NCBI GenBank assembly: GCA_002405555.1
Contig: DHMA01000119.1
Coordinates: 19,523 to 39,539 of the forward strand
Direction: 5' to 3'
Length of the DNA: 20,017 bases
Origin: Opitutia bacterium UBA4654
GTDB taxonomy: Bacteria > Verrucomicrobiota > Verrucomicrobiia > Opitutales > Intestinicryptomonadaceae
Made by a program: the position numbers and the translations under genes. The notes beneath the pieces are model-generated. The model was not told the DNA's origin. It made no database searches and saw nothing but the letters and a program-made list of their open reading frames with translations. Positions within the stretch are counted from its first letter, which is position 1. Every line of letters begins with the position of its first letter. Below are positions 1 to 10,020 of this stretch, piece by piece.

Positions 1-63
1 AGCCCACGCGGCGGGGTTTGCCGCGACGTTTTCGGGATAGAAATGCGTGTGGGCGTCGGTCAT
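1..63 (-). CDS. TatD-like metal-dependent hydrolase, N-terminal fragment cut by window edge
   Basis: Only the first 21 codons lie in the window; the gene runs off the left edge. The protein begins MTDAHTHFYPENVAANPAAW. The D-A-H-T-H-F pattern at residues 3-8 is the HxH metal-binding motif that opens the TatD/amidohydrolase TIM-barrel fold, where the two histidines (residues 5 and 7) bind the first metal. TatD relatives are cytoplasmic metal-dependent deoxyribonucleases or related hydrolases. The start codon lies 6 bases after the uppP stop codon, so it is probably co-transcribed with uppP and recR. With 21 residues the superfamily is fairly secure, but the exact function is not; another HxH amidohydrolase is possible. 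Confidence 0.6.
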   Translation of the reverse strand, partial: MTDAHTHFYPENVAANPAAWA

Positions 64-69
64 CGTTTG

Positions 70-1116
70 CTATCCGATTAGGTTAAAATATATCATCGCG
101 CCGAGCGCGGCGGCGAGCGCAAGCCTGTACCACGCAAAGGGCGCAAGTCCGCGCCTCGTCAGGAAGCCGATGAGCCATTTTACGGACGCCGCCGCGCTTG
201 CGAACGCAACCGCCATTCCGAACGCGAGCGGCCCCACCGAGAGCGTTTCGGCCATTGCCGCGCCGTCCCTGTAAATTTTGTAGAGCGACGCCGCCGAGAG
301 CGTCGCAAGTCCCAGCAGAAAGCTGAACCGCGCCGAGTCTGCGGGGCGCATTCCCGCGAGGTATCCGCCGAGAATCGTCATCATGGAGCGGCTTGTCCCA
401 GGCCACATCGCAACGCACTGCAAGACGCCCACCACCAGCGACTGCCGCAGGGAGAGGTCTTCGAGCCGCGTGAAATCGGCGCGGTTTTGCTCGCGCCTCG
501 TGTAGTATTTTTGCACGCCGAACATCAGCAGCGCGCCCGCGGCGAGAGCCGCCACAACGGGCTTTACCCCGAAAAGGTATTCGTTGATTGCGTCGTGGAG
601 AAGCAGCCCTACGACGGCGGCGGGCAGGAACGCCGCGATTATGTTGCGCAGAAGCCGAAGCCCCACGGGATTGCGCCCGAAAAGCCCCGCGAGCATTTTC
701 AGAAGATAGTCGCGGTAGACGAGGGCGACGGCGAGAATCGCGCCGAACTGGATTACGATTGCGTAGGCGTCGGCGGCGTTTTTCATCGTGTAGGGTTTGA
801 GGTCTTTGCCGATAACCGCGCGTCCGTTTTTGTCGGCAAGCGGCTCTTCCGATTCGAGTCCGAGGGCGGCGTTTGCGATTATCAGGTGCCCCGTGGACGA
901 CACTGGCAGGTATTCGGTCAGCCCCTCCACAAGGCCGAGCGCGAGCGCGTCGGCGTAGTTTATGTCGGTCTTCGCGCCGCTTGCGGCGGGCTTTGCCGCC
1001 CGTTCCGTCGGGGCTTCCGCCGCCTTCCCGTCCGCGCCGATTTCGACGACGGGCAGCTGCGCGTTTGCGCACAGCGCGGAAATGGTCAAAATGCAAAATG
1101 CTAAAAACGGTTTCAT
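70..1116 (-). CDS. uppP: Undecaprenyl-diphosphate phosphatase UppP/BacA with N-terminal extension
   Basis: This integral membrane enzyme dephosphorylates undecaprenyl pyrophosphate to recycle the lipid carrier for peptidoglycan and other surface polymers. The two family signatures are present: GLVEGLTEYLPVSSTGHL around residues 61-78, with catalytic glutamates 64 and 68 and His77, and MWPGTSRSMMTI around 237-248, with the PGxSRS arginine 243. Several hydrophobic segments follow. I chose the ATG at 1116 because the protein then opens with a signal-peptide-like sequence (MKPFLAFCILTISALCANA); upstream in-frame starts would add a polar leader. The product is 348 residues, longer than the usual 265-280. 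The excess is the signal-like N-terminus with an Ala/Pro-rich linker (residues 20-52) and a longer first loop (88-112). The gene follows recR by 16 bases and precedes the TatD-like gene by 6. No clear Shine-Dalgarno site is seen. Confidence 0.93.
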   Translation of the reverse strand: MKPFLAFCILTISALCANAQLPVVEIGADGKAAEAPTERAAKPAASGAKTDINYADALALGLVEGLTEYLPVSSTGHLIIANAALGLESEEPLADKNGRAVIGKDLKPYTMKNAADAYAIVIQFGAILAVALVYRDYLLKMLAGLFGRNPVGLRLLRNIIAAFLPAAVVGLLLHDAINEYLFGVKPVVAALAAGALLMFGVQKYYTRREQNRADFTRLEDLSLRQSLVVGVLQCVAMWPGTSRSMMTILGGYLAGMRPADSARFSFLLGLATLSAASLYKIYRDGAAMAETLSVGPLAFGMAVAFASAAASVKWLIGFLTRRGLAPFAWYRLALAAALGAMIYFNLIG

Positions 1117-1132
1117 TTTGATTTTTTGTATG

Positions 1133-1729
1133 CTAAAATGATTTTCTTGAATCGAGCGCGTTCTTGATTGTCTCGGAGTCCGCAAAGCCCAGCTGGCTTC
1201 CGCTCGGCAGTCCGAAGCCTATGCGCGTGAGGCGCACGGGTTTCGAGCCTACGATGCGCTCCTGAATGAAAAGGCATGTCGCCTTTCCCTCGATGTCGTT
1301 TGAGAGCGCGAGCATGATTTCCTCAACCTCGCCGCTTTCGGTGCGCTTTGCCAGCGACGCCATGTTGAGGTTTTCCGCGCCGATTTTTTTCAGCGGCGAA
1401 AGCTTGCCGCCCAAAACGTGGTACTTGCCGCGCCACGCGCCCGACTTTTCGATTGCGTCGATGTCGCTTGCGCGTTCGACCACGCAGATTGCGGAGTCCG
1501 ACCGCGCGGGGTTTTTGCAGATTTCGCAGATTTCGCCGTCCTCCGACAGCCCGCCGCAGACGGGGCAGGGCGTGATGTGTTCGAGCGCGGAGATTATCGA
1601 CGACGCCAGCGCGCGCGCGTCCGACTGGTTTTCGAGCGCGAGGTGCAGCGCCATTCTTTCCGCGCTTTTCATTCCCGTTCCGGGGAGTTTCCGCAGTGCG
1701 GATTTCAGTTTTTCGAAAGATTCGCTCAT
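1133..1729 (-). CDS. recR: Recombination mediator protein RecR
   Basis: RecR works with RecO (and RecF) to load RecA onto gapped single-stranded DNA. The 198-residue product has the standard family length and order. There is a helix-hairpin-helix region near residues 11-27 (LPGTGMKSAERMA), and a four-cysteine zinc motif at C55, C58, C68 and C71. A Toprim domain starts near residue 79 (AICVVE, then YHVLGGKLSP). The C-terminal signature is LPSGSQLGFADSETI. The start MSESFEK at 1729 fits the family N-terminus; the reading frame stays open about 105 codons further upstream, but that stretch is not RecR-like and lies antisense to the neighbouring phosphoesterase. It is first in a minus-strand run with uppP and the TatD-like gene. 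Confidence 0.96.
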   Translation of the reverse strand: MSESFEKLKSALRKLPGTGMKSAERMALHLALENQSDARALASSIISALEHITPCPVCGGLSEDGEICEICKNPARSDSAICVVERASDIDAIEKSGAWRGKYHVLGGKLSPLKKIGAENLNMASLAKRTESGEVEEIMLALSNDIEGKATCLFIQERIVGSKPVRLTRIGFGLPSGSQLGFADSETIKNALDSRKSF

Positions 1730-1739
1730 TGTCCCGACT

Positions 1740-1767
1740 ATCCTACGCGGCGGCGTTTTTCGGGCAA
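1740..1767 (-). promoter_or_regulatory. Possible promoter for recR-uppP-tatD run
   Basis: On the minus strand TTGCCC and TAGGAT are separated by 16 bases, a moderate match to the sigma70 consensus. The -10 lies only about 10 bases before the recR start codon, so the transcript would be nearly leaderless. No Shine-Dalgarno site is seen before recR, which agrees with that. The match is weak enough to be chance. Confidence 0.3.
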
Positions 1768-1829
1768 CAAAATTCCGCAGTTTCGGGATTTTGTTTGCGT
1801 TTTTGCAAATCCTACCCGAAAATGGTTTT

Positions 1830-2843
1830 ATGAAAAGAAGAGGATTTATAGGGCTTACGCTCGCCGCGGCGGCGGTTGCGTCGGCAAAAAACATTTCGGC
1901 GGAGCTTCCGTCGTGGGTCGATTCTGAAATCGACGCGGTCAAAAAGCGTTTCGACGCTTGGAAAAACGGGCGCAAATGCGCGGTGTTCGTCGCCATAACT
2001 GACCTCCATTCGGGAATCGACGATGTCGCGCGCTGGCGGCACACCTACAAGCACATTCTGTACGCCAACCGCGCCGCCGAAAGGCTCGGCGCGGACGCCG
2101 TCATAAACCTCGGCGACTGGGGCTTCGAGTACCCCGTGAAGCGGGAGCACAACGGCGAAAAGCTGCTCGACACCGTTCTCGACTGCCATTCGCGCACGAA
2201 GATTCCGACGCTCTTTTGCGTCGGCAACCACGACCACTACCGCCGCATTTATTCGAACGAATATCTCGGACGCAAATTCATGCCGTTCTGCAAGGCGGCG
2301 GTCTTCGGCGAAAACGGCGACTACGGGTTTCTCGACCTGCCCGAAAAAAGCTGCCGCGTGTTTTTCCTCAATTCGAGCGAGCAGCCGCTCTACTACGGCT
2401 TCACACAAAAGCAGCTCGAATTTTTCCGCAAAAACCTGACCGAAACGCCCGACGGCTGGGCGGCGTTTGTGTGCACCCACTATTGCGTGGACATTCTCGG
2501 AAGTTGGCTGCCGATACAACCCCACTTTGCGGGCAAGAGCGGCGACGAATTCAGGAAAATCATGGAAGACCACGTCGCATCGGGCGGGCGTCTTGCCGCA
2601 AACCTCACGGGCGACAGCCACTTCGACAGGACGTTTTCGAAAGACGGCGTGAACATTTTCGTCTCGCAGGGCTACGGCACGATTGAGGAAAAACACCGCC
2701 CGAAAGACGTGAAGCTCGAGCCTCTTGACCTTCGCAAAAACATGCTTGCCGAGCTTGTGGCGATAGACGCCGACGCCCGCGAAATCAGGCTTTTCAGAAT
2801 CGGCGCGGGACGCGAGTCGCGCGACAGAGGCGCGAAGTTTTAG
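1830..2843 (+). CDS. Tat-exported calcineurin-like metallophosphoesterase
   Basis: The 337-residue product begins MKRRGFIGLTLAAAAVASA, a twin-arginine signal (RRGFIG followed by a hydrophobic stretch), so it is probably exported folded. The metal-binding motifs of the calcineurin-like phosphoesterase fold appear in order: D58-L-H60, G95-D96, G132-N-H-D135, H217 in THYC, and G261-D-S-H264. The last motif is normally GHxH; here the first histidine is replaced by Asp262, which could still bind metal. The substrate cannot be told; exported relatives act on phosphomonoesters, phosphodiesters or nucleotides. The start at 1830 is chosen because it gives the Tat signal; the longer open frame upstream lies antisense to recR. 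It is a single-gene unit, divergent from recR and followed by an intrinsic terminator. Confidence 0.87.
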   Translation: MKRRGFIGLTLAAAAVASAKNISAELPSWVDSEIDAVKKRFDAWKNGRKCAVFVAITDLHSGIDDVARWRHTYKHILYANRAAERLGADAVINLGDWGFEYPVKREHNGEKLLDTVLDCHSRTKIPTLFCVGNHDHYRRIYSNEYLGRKFMPFCKAAVFGENGDYGFLDLPEKSCRVFFLNSSEQPLYYGFTQKQLEFFRKNLTETPDGWAAFVCTHYCVDILGSWLPIQPHFAGKSGDEFRKIMEDHVASGGRLAANLTGDSHFDRTFSKDGVNIFVSQGYGTIEEKHRPKDVKLEPLDLRKNMLAELVAIDADAREIRLFRIGAGRESRDRGAKF

Positions 2844-2860
2844 CCGCAAAGCGGCTCGGG

Positions 2861-2899
2861 AATCGGGGCGAACGCGCGGCGCGTTGGCTCCGATTTTTT
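2861..2899 (+). terminator. Intrinsic terminator after the metallophosphoesterase gene
   Basis: Arms AATCGG/CCGATT (2861-2866 and 2890-2895) and AACGCG/CGCGTT (2871-2876 and 2880-2885) form a long interrupted stem with a three-base loop, followed directly by a run of six T. It starts 17 bases after the stop codon on the plus strand. Confidence 0.8.
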
Positions 2900-3012
2900 G
2901 TCTGCGCTCGACCACGCCGCAAGCCGCGCGGCTGGTTTTTCGCGCATTCGGTCGGGGCTTTCCTCTGAGGGGTTATTCTGCTTTGCGCCGTCTTTGACGC
3001 GGGCGGGCTTGC

Positions 3013-3045
3013 AAAAAAAATCGGTTCGAGCGAACTGATTTTTTT
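3013..3045. terminator. Bidirectional intrinsic terminator between convergent genes
   Basis: A run of eight A (3013-3020) is followed by the near-palindrome TCGGTTCGAGCGAACTGA and a run of seven T (3039-3045). The hairpin with flanking A and T tracts can terminate in both directions. It lies 13 bases beyond the GH51 stop codon on the minus strand and backs up the plus-strand terminator at 2861-2899. Apart from these two terminators I see nothing in 2844-3058. Confidence 0.8.
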
Positions 3046-3058
3046 GCGCCGCGCGTTT

Positions 3059-5620
3059 TTAGTTTTGCGCCTTCTTGAATTTGATAACGACGAGCGAGTA
3101 GGGCGGGAGCTTTTCGGTAAACTTGCCGCCGAGTTTAACGCGGGTTTCGCTTATTTTCGCGCTTTCGTCGTCGGGCTTTGCGCAGGCGAGCACGGTTTTT
3201 TCGGCGTCGCGCGGAGATTTTACCGTATCCAAATCGACGGACATTTCGCATTCAACGGGAAGCAGGTTCACGAGTTTCAGGACGGTCTCGCCCGATTCGG
3301 AATCCTCCGCGACGGATGCGCGTACGCGCTCCTTTACGCCGTCGTTTCCGCCCGAAACTATGTCGATTTTCGAGTCGAGGTAAACGTCGCCCGCGTTGTG
3401 CGAGAAGAGTTTTTGGACGTAGTATTCGGGCGTCGGGTAGACGTTTGTGTTGTCGAAATGCACCATCATTGTCCTGCGCTTCGAGACTCCGACGCGCGAG
3501 AGCAGCGGTGCGTAGGAGACCATTTTCACGAGGTCGCCGTTGCGCTCCAAATTCGCCAAGTGGAAAGCCGAGCAGAGCGCGGTGTAGACGGTGTTCGTGT
3601 CGTCTTTGTTGCGCGGGGCGTATTCGCCGAGGTAGACTTTTGCGCCGTTGCGGTCGCGGTTGTCGTAGTAGTCGGCGTTGGCGATGAACCATTCGGGCGG
3701 CTCGTAGCAGTGGTCGTCTATTATGGGCGTGCGGGAATCGTTTACAATCTTCCAGCCCTGCGTGTAGTCCTGCCCGCGCGAAAAAATTCCCGAACTGCCG
3801 ATTACTGTTATGTTCGGATATTTTTTATTGACGGCGTCCTTAATCATAAGGTAGCGGACTTTGAAGTTTTCGTTTTGCTCGTCCTCGTTGCCGATTCCGA
3901 GGTATTTCATGTCGAATGGCGCGGGGTGTCCGTTTGCGGCGCGGATTCTGCCCCATTCGGTTTTTTCGGGGTCGCCGTTCGCCCATTCGATTAGCGCGAG
4001 AACTTCGTCGGTGTATTCGGGCATTTTGTCGAGCGGAATGCAGGCGCCGCCCTTTATCTGGCAGACCGTTCCCGCCGACACCACGGGCAGCGGCTCGGCG
4101 TTTATGTCTTCGCAAAACTGGAAGTATTCGAGGTATCCCAAGCCGAAAGTCTGGTGGTATTTCCAGATGTTCGGGAGCGGCTTGCGGTCTTCGAGTTTGC
4201 CGATTGTGTACTGCCAGCGGTAGAAGTGTTCGGGCTTGTCGGCGTGGACTATGCAGCCTCCGGGGAAGCGCACGAAGTTGGGTTTGAGCGCGGCGAGCGT
4301 TTCGGCGATGTCCTTGCGGAGTCCGTTTTTTCTGCCCCTGAAAGTGTCGCGCGGAAAGAGCGAGACCATGTCGATTGCGGCGCCGCCCGCGGCTTCGATT
4401 TCGAGCGAAAGCGGCGCGGCTTTCGTGTCGGATTTCGCCGTCGCCGAAAGCGAATATTTTTTCCAGCCCGCGGAATCGAGCGCGATTTCGCCTTCAAACG
4501 AGTTCGTTCCGTCGGGGGCTCTTACAAATACTTTTATCTTGCCGCCCGCGCCCGCGGGCTTCGCGAAAATCGAGAAGTCGTAGACCGCGCCGCCTTTGAG
4601 GTCTATTCCGTCCCAGCCCGAATTTTCCACGAGCGCGGGCTTTCCGTCTTTCGGCTTTACGAAAAGGTGCGTCGGGTTGTTTTTGCCGATTGGGTTTATT
4701 TTTTCCACGGAAAATTCGGCGTTCGGGGAGATTTTCCACGCGTAGAGCGGGTGGAACGCGGCGTTGTCGTCGGGCGAGTATTCGAAGTCGCGGTTTTGGA
4801 CGAGTTCGGGGTAGATGCCGCCGTCGGCGGAGTGGAAAATGTCCTCGAAGAAAAGCCCCGACATTTTTTTGTTTATCGGTTTTTTCGCGCCCGTGAGCGC
4901 GAGTTTTGCCGAAACTTTTTTGCCGCCAAGCCGCTTCGCCATGACTTCGGGCGTGTCGCGCATGATTTTGCTTTTTCGCAGGAAGTCGCGCTCGGTCTTC
5001 ATGAATTTCTCGAAGTCGCGCGCGTCCATTTTCACGAACGCGCCCTCGTATTTTCCGCTCGGAAGTTCGAGCCGCGCGTATTCGTCGGGATACTCCGAGG
5101 CGTCGATTTTTTGCGGTTCCGAGTAGCTTTTGAAATCGGCGGTTTCGGTTTTCATGAAGCCGTCGCTCCCGTTTTTGAAAAACACCGTGTAGCCGCCGTC
5201 GGAGGTCTTTACTACGGGGTTGAGAAATTTCACGCCGTCGGGAAGCTTGGCGTTGTCCTGCTTGCTCCACGCGAAGAAGTCGGGCGTGCTCGAATGGGCG
5301 AATTCGTTGCGGCCGTCGCCGAACGCCCAAATGCAGTGGCAAAGCCCGTCCTTCCCCGCGAACAGGTAGGGCGTCGCCATTTGGCGCGGCGGGCGCAGGC
5401 GTCTGTCGCCGAAGAAACTTGTGAGGATTTTGTTTTCGGAGGCGACCCATTTCCCGTCGCTTTTGTAGGCGATTTGCAGCGGACGCCACAGCTTTATTTT
5501 CGGGTCGGAGAAAACGAAAACCTCGACGCTCTCCGCGTCGTTTTTCGTTTCGTTTTTAGACGTAGAACACGCGCAAAGCGCGGCCGCCGCCGCGAGCATA
5601 AACAAGATATATCTTCCCAT
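3059..5620 (-). CDS. GH51 alpha-L-arabinofuranosidase-like lipoprotein with N-terminal propeller-like domain
   Basis: This 853-residue protein begins with a lipoprotein-type signal (hydrophobic to A14, L-C-A-C with Cys18 as the likely lipidated residue). Residues about 35-215 resemble part of a GH43- or sialidase-like beta-propeller (WRPLQIAY, ATPYLFAGKDG, FAHSSTPDFFAW). The GH51 part starts near residue 248 (GLFFEDIFHSADGGIYPELV). It has a jelly-roll/carbohydrate-binding-like insertion at about 285-420 and the hallmark RFPGGCIVHADKPEHFYRW from residue 451. The acid/base is Glu579 in GIGNED and the nucleophile Glu666 in YLGEYA. A C-terminal beta domain ends the protein. The family removes terminal alpha-L-arabinofuranosyl groups from arabinan and arabinoxylan; the exact substrate is not readable here. 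It is monocistronic, with its own promoter at 5654-5682 and terminator at 3013-3045. The ATG at 5620 gives the lipoprotein signal. Confidence 0.9.
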   Translation of the reverse strand: MGRYILFMLAAAAALCACSTSKNETKNDAESVEVFVFSDPKIKLWRPLQIAYKSDGKWVASENKILTSFFGDRRLRPPRQMATPYLFAGKDGLCHCIWAFGDGRNEFAHSSTPDFFAWSKQDNAKLPDGVKFLNPVVKTSDGGYTVFFKNGSDGFMKTETADFKSYSEPQKIDASEYPDEYARLELPSGKYEGAFVKMDARDFEKFMKTERDFLRKSKIMRDTPEVMAKRLGGKKVSAKLALTGAKKPINKKMSGLFFEDIFHSADGGIYPELVQNRDFEYSPDDNAAFHPLYAWKISPNAEFSVEKINPIGKNNPTHLFVKPKDGKPALVENSGWDGIDLKGGAVYDFSIFAKPAGAGGKIKVFVRAPDGTNSFEGEIALDSAGWKKYSLSATAKSDTKAAPLSLEIEAAGGAAIDMVSLFPRDTFRGRKNGLRKDIAETLAALKPNFVRFPGGCIVHADKPEHFYRWQYTIGKLEDRKPLPNIWKYHQTFGLGYLEYFQFCEDINAEPLPVVSAGTVCQIKGGACIPLDKMPEYTDEVLALIEWANGDPEKTEWGRIRAANGHPAPFDMKYLGIGNEDEQNENFKVRYLMIKDAVNKKYPNITVIGSSGIFSRGQDYTQGWKIVNDSRTPIIDDHCYEPPEWFIANADYYDNRDRNGAKVYLGEYAPRNKDDTNTVYTALCSAFHLANLERNGDLVKMVSYAPLLSRVGVSKRRTMMVHFDNTNVYPTPEYYVQKLFSHNAGDVYLDSKIDIVSGGNDGVKERVRASVAEDSESGETVLKLVNLLPVECEMSVDLDTVKSPRDAEKTVLACAKPDDESAKISETRVKLGGKFTEKLPPYSLVVIKFKKAQN

Positions 5621-5653
5621 ATGTGTATAGACGTTGATTGATTTGCGGAAAAC

Positions 5654-5682
5654 AAAATATCCGCCCTGCGCGGCGCCGTCAA
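5654..5682 (-). promoter_or_regulatory. Sigma70-type promoter for the GH51 gene
   Basis: On the minus strand TTGACG (5677-5682) and TATTTT (5654-5659) are separated by exactly 17 bases. The expected transcription start is near 5647, giving a leader of about 27 bases before the ATG at 5620. Confidence 0.65.
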
Positions 5683-5704
5683 CTTTATACAGCCCGCCAA
5701 GCGC

Positions 5705-5738
5705 AAAAAAACGCGCGTCCGAAGCCGAACGCGCGTTT
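5705..5738 (-). terminator. Intrinsic terminator of the mutA-mutB operon
   Basis: Arms 5709-5718 and 5729-5738 (AAACGCGCGT on the plus strand and its complement) form a 10-pair stem with a 10-base loop. Read on the minus strand the stem runs into a tract of seven T. It begins 20 bases beyond the mutB stop codon. Confidence 0.85.
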
Positions 5739-5757
5739 GCCTTTTCCGTTTTCGGAA

Positions 5758-7947
<2,190 letters not shown>

Positions 7948-7955
7948 TGTAGAAT

Positions 7956-7962
7956 TCTCCTT
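7956..7962 (-). promoter_or_regulatory. Strong ribosome binding site of mutB
   Basis: AAGGAGA on the minus strand lies 8 bases before the mutB ATG. It fixes the mutB start and contrasts with mutA, which has no such site. Confidence 0.75.
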
Positions 7963-7969
7963 CGCTTTT

Positions 7970-9958
7970 TTAGAGAACGCCGAGCGCCGAAAGAATCGAC
8001 TTCAACGTTTCGTAGTTGTTGCTCTTTATGCTTACCGCGCCGTCGTAGCCCGCCTCTTTGTACGCGGGTTCGGCTTCGGGGGCGGGAACGCCCGCCATGT
8101 AGACGGTTGCGTCGGGCGCGACTGCCTTGATTGCGCGCGTCGTTTCAGGGACGAGCGTCGGGTAGGTGTCGTCGGTCGAGCAAATCACGGCGTATTTCGC
8201 GCCGCTTTCGGCGAAAGCCTTTGCCGCCGCTTCGCCCGATTCGAAACCGTTCGGATAGACGACGTCGAAGCCGCCGACTTCGAAGAATCCGCGGATAAAG
8301 TCCGCGCGGATTTTGTGCTGGACGAGCGGGCCCATTGTTGCGAGGAAGATTTTCGGCGCAAAGCCGTTCCTCTTTTTGAATTCCGCGCTTGCGCGGCGCA
8401 GGGCTTCGAAGTGTTCGACCGCTCTGTGCGCCGCGAGCGGTTTTGCCTCCGCCGTTTCGCCGCCGCCGAACGCCGCGTTCATGCCGCCGATGTCCGCGCC
8501 CTTGTCCGCGGCTTCGAGCAGCTTTGCGAACGCGTCCGCGCCCTTTGCGCCGCCGAGGTCGAACGCCTGCGCCTTTGCGGGCTGGGCGCGTTTTTGGTAT
8601 TCGCGCTTTTCAAGCGGTTTTTCGGAGAGGTTGGCGTAGTTGTTTGTGCCAACTACCGAGCTTCTGCGGGTGTCGTAGAGCTTCTTTCTGCCCGCGGCTG
8701 TCGCCGCCACGGCGTCCTGCACCATGCCCGACTTCAACGCTTCGAGCATTCCGCCGCACGATTCGATTTTCGAGAAGAACTCCCAAATTTTTGCGGCAAG
8801 CTCGCGCGTGAGGTTTTCCACATAGTACGAGCCGCCCGCGGGGTCGATTACGTCCGCCAGATTGCATTCCTCCTGCAAGATAATCTGCTGGTTGCGGGCT
8901 ATTCTTTCGGAGAATTCGTCGGGCTTGCGGATTATTTCGTCGAACGCGCCGACCGTCATTGAATCGACGCCGCCGACGACGCCGGAGAACGCCTCCGTCG
9001 CGGTTCTCAACATGTTGACGTAGGGGTCGAACACCGTTTTGTTGAATTTCGCCGTACGCGCCGAAAGCTTGATTTTCCTTTCGTTGCCGCCGAATTCGGA
9101 GACGATTTTCGCCCAAACCATGCGCATTGCGCGGATTTTGGCGATTTCCATGAAGAAGTTTCCGCCGAGGCAGACCCTGAACCTGATTTGCCTTGTCGCG
9201 TCGTCGATTTCCATGCCGCGTTCGAGCATTGCGCGGAGGTACGCCACGGCCGTGGCGAACGCCGCTCCCGCCTCCTCGACCGCGCTTGCGCCCGCGGAGG
9301 AGTATGCCGACGTATCGACGCCGATTGCCGTGAAATTCGGCATGTTTGCGGCGTTGTAGGACGCCATTGCGAACATTTCGCCGTAGGCAGCGTCGGGCGA
9401 AATTTTGCCCGATTTTGCGAACGCGCCGAGCGGGTCGAAGAAAATTCCGCCCGAAAGCTTTTTGCCTTTTTGCGAGGCGAACAACGCCGCCTGCGTTCCC
9501 GCGCCGACCGTGTCGCCGTGTATGAAGATGTCCACGCAGCCGCTTTCCACGCCGTCGAGGGCTTCGGCGAAATCCTTTGCGGAGGCGAAGTCCAAGCCGT
9601 TGTTTGCGCCGTCGTTTACGAGTATTTCGACGGACGTCTGCCCTTTGTTGAGCGCGTCGAGGATTTTTGCGTTGAATTCCTTTGCGGTGTCGGCGGCAAG
9701 CTCCTGCGATATTTTCCACGGAGACGCCTTGTTGCCCGCCGAGTCCGTCCCGCGGACATAGTCGTCAAACCCGGGGAGCGACGTTTCGAAGTCCACGTCC
9801 TCCTTGTTGTAGATGGGTTTGAGGGTTATGCCCTCGGGGGTTTTTGTAAACATTTTCTTCTCGAACGGCGCGCCTTTCAGAAGCTTTTCGGCTTCGGCGT
9901 ACCATTCCCGATATGTCGACGGCTGGAATTCCGCGAACAGTTTTTTTTCGTTTTTCAT
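7970..9958 (-). CDS. mutA: Methylmalonyl-CoA mutase small subunit
   Basis: This 662-residue protein is homologous to MutB along its length (MRMVWAKIVSEFGG, RNQQIILQEE, VIDPAGGSYYVE) but is the non-catalytic partner. Its C-terminal B12-like domain has lost the cobalamin motif: around His548 it reads LVQHKIRADF where the large subunit has DGHDRG. This is what is expected of the small chain in a heterodimeric mutase. It is first in the operon, 22 bases ahead of mutB. The ATG at 9958 is preceded by an A-rich leader with no Shine-Dalgarno site, and it overlaps the stop codon of a possible 21-codon upstream frame (ATGA). Codons 4-6 contain a run of eight A. Expression is probably driven by the promoter at 10077-10105. 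In a fermenting bacterium the pair would support propionate formation from succinate; that is inference. Confidence 0.94.
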   Translation of the reverse strand: MKNEKKLFAEFQPSTYREWYAEAEKLLKGAPFEKKMFTKTPEGITLKPIYNKEDVDFETSLPGFDDYVRGTDSAGNKASPWKISQELAADTAKEFNAKILDALNKGQTSVEILVNDGANNGLDFASAKDFAEALDGVESGCVDIFIHGDTVGAGTQAALFASQKGKKLSGGIFFDPLGAFAKSGKISPDAAYGEMFAMASYNAANMPNFTAIGVDTSAYSSAGASAVEEAGAAFATAVAYLRAMLERGMEIDDATRQIRFRVCLGGNFFMEIAKIRAMRMVWAKIVSEFGGNERKIKLSARTAKFNKTVFDPYVNMLRTATEAFSGVVGGVDSMTVGAFDEIIRKPDEFSERIARNQQIILQEECNLADVIDPAGGSYYVENLTRELAAKIWEFFSKIESCGGMLEALKSGMVQDAVAATAAGRKKLYDTRRSSVVGTNNYANLSEKPLEKREYQKRAQPAKAQAFDLGGAKGADAFAKLLEAADKGADIGGMNAAFGGGETAEAKPLAAHRAVEHFEALRRASAEFKKRNGFAPKIFLATMGPLVQHKIRADFIRGFFEVGGFDVVYPNGFESGEAAAKAFAESGAKYAVICSTDDTYPTLVPETTRAIKAVAPDATVYMAGVPAPEAEPAYKEAGYDGAVSIKSNNYETLKSILSALGVL

Positions 9959-10020
9959 CGGTTGGTTTTTCGTTTTGGTTTACATTTTGGAGCGCGGGTT
10001 TCCGCGCAAACAAAGAACAT
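9955..10020 (-). other. Possible upstream reading frame (21 codons) overlapping the mutA start
   Basis: An ATG at 10020 opens a frame encoding MFFVCAETRAPKCKPKRKTN plus Arg. It ends in TGA at 9957-9955, overlapping the mutA ATG by ATGA, the usual arrangement for translational coupling. The frame covers the third and fourth segments of the leader hairpins. There is no Shine-Dalgarno site before it and no recognisable family, so it may be a chance open frame in an A-rich, stop-poor leader. Confidence 0.25.

Noticed and set aside
1730..2044. Extended N-terminus of RecR (about 105 extra codons)
   Set aside because: The added part is antisense to the phosphoesterase gene and is unlike RecR, whose family starts at MSESFEK.
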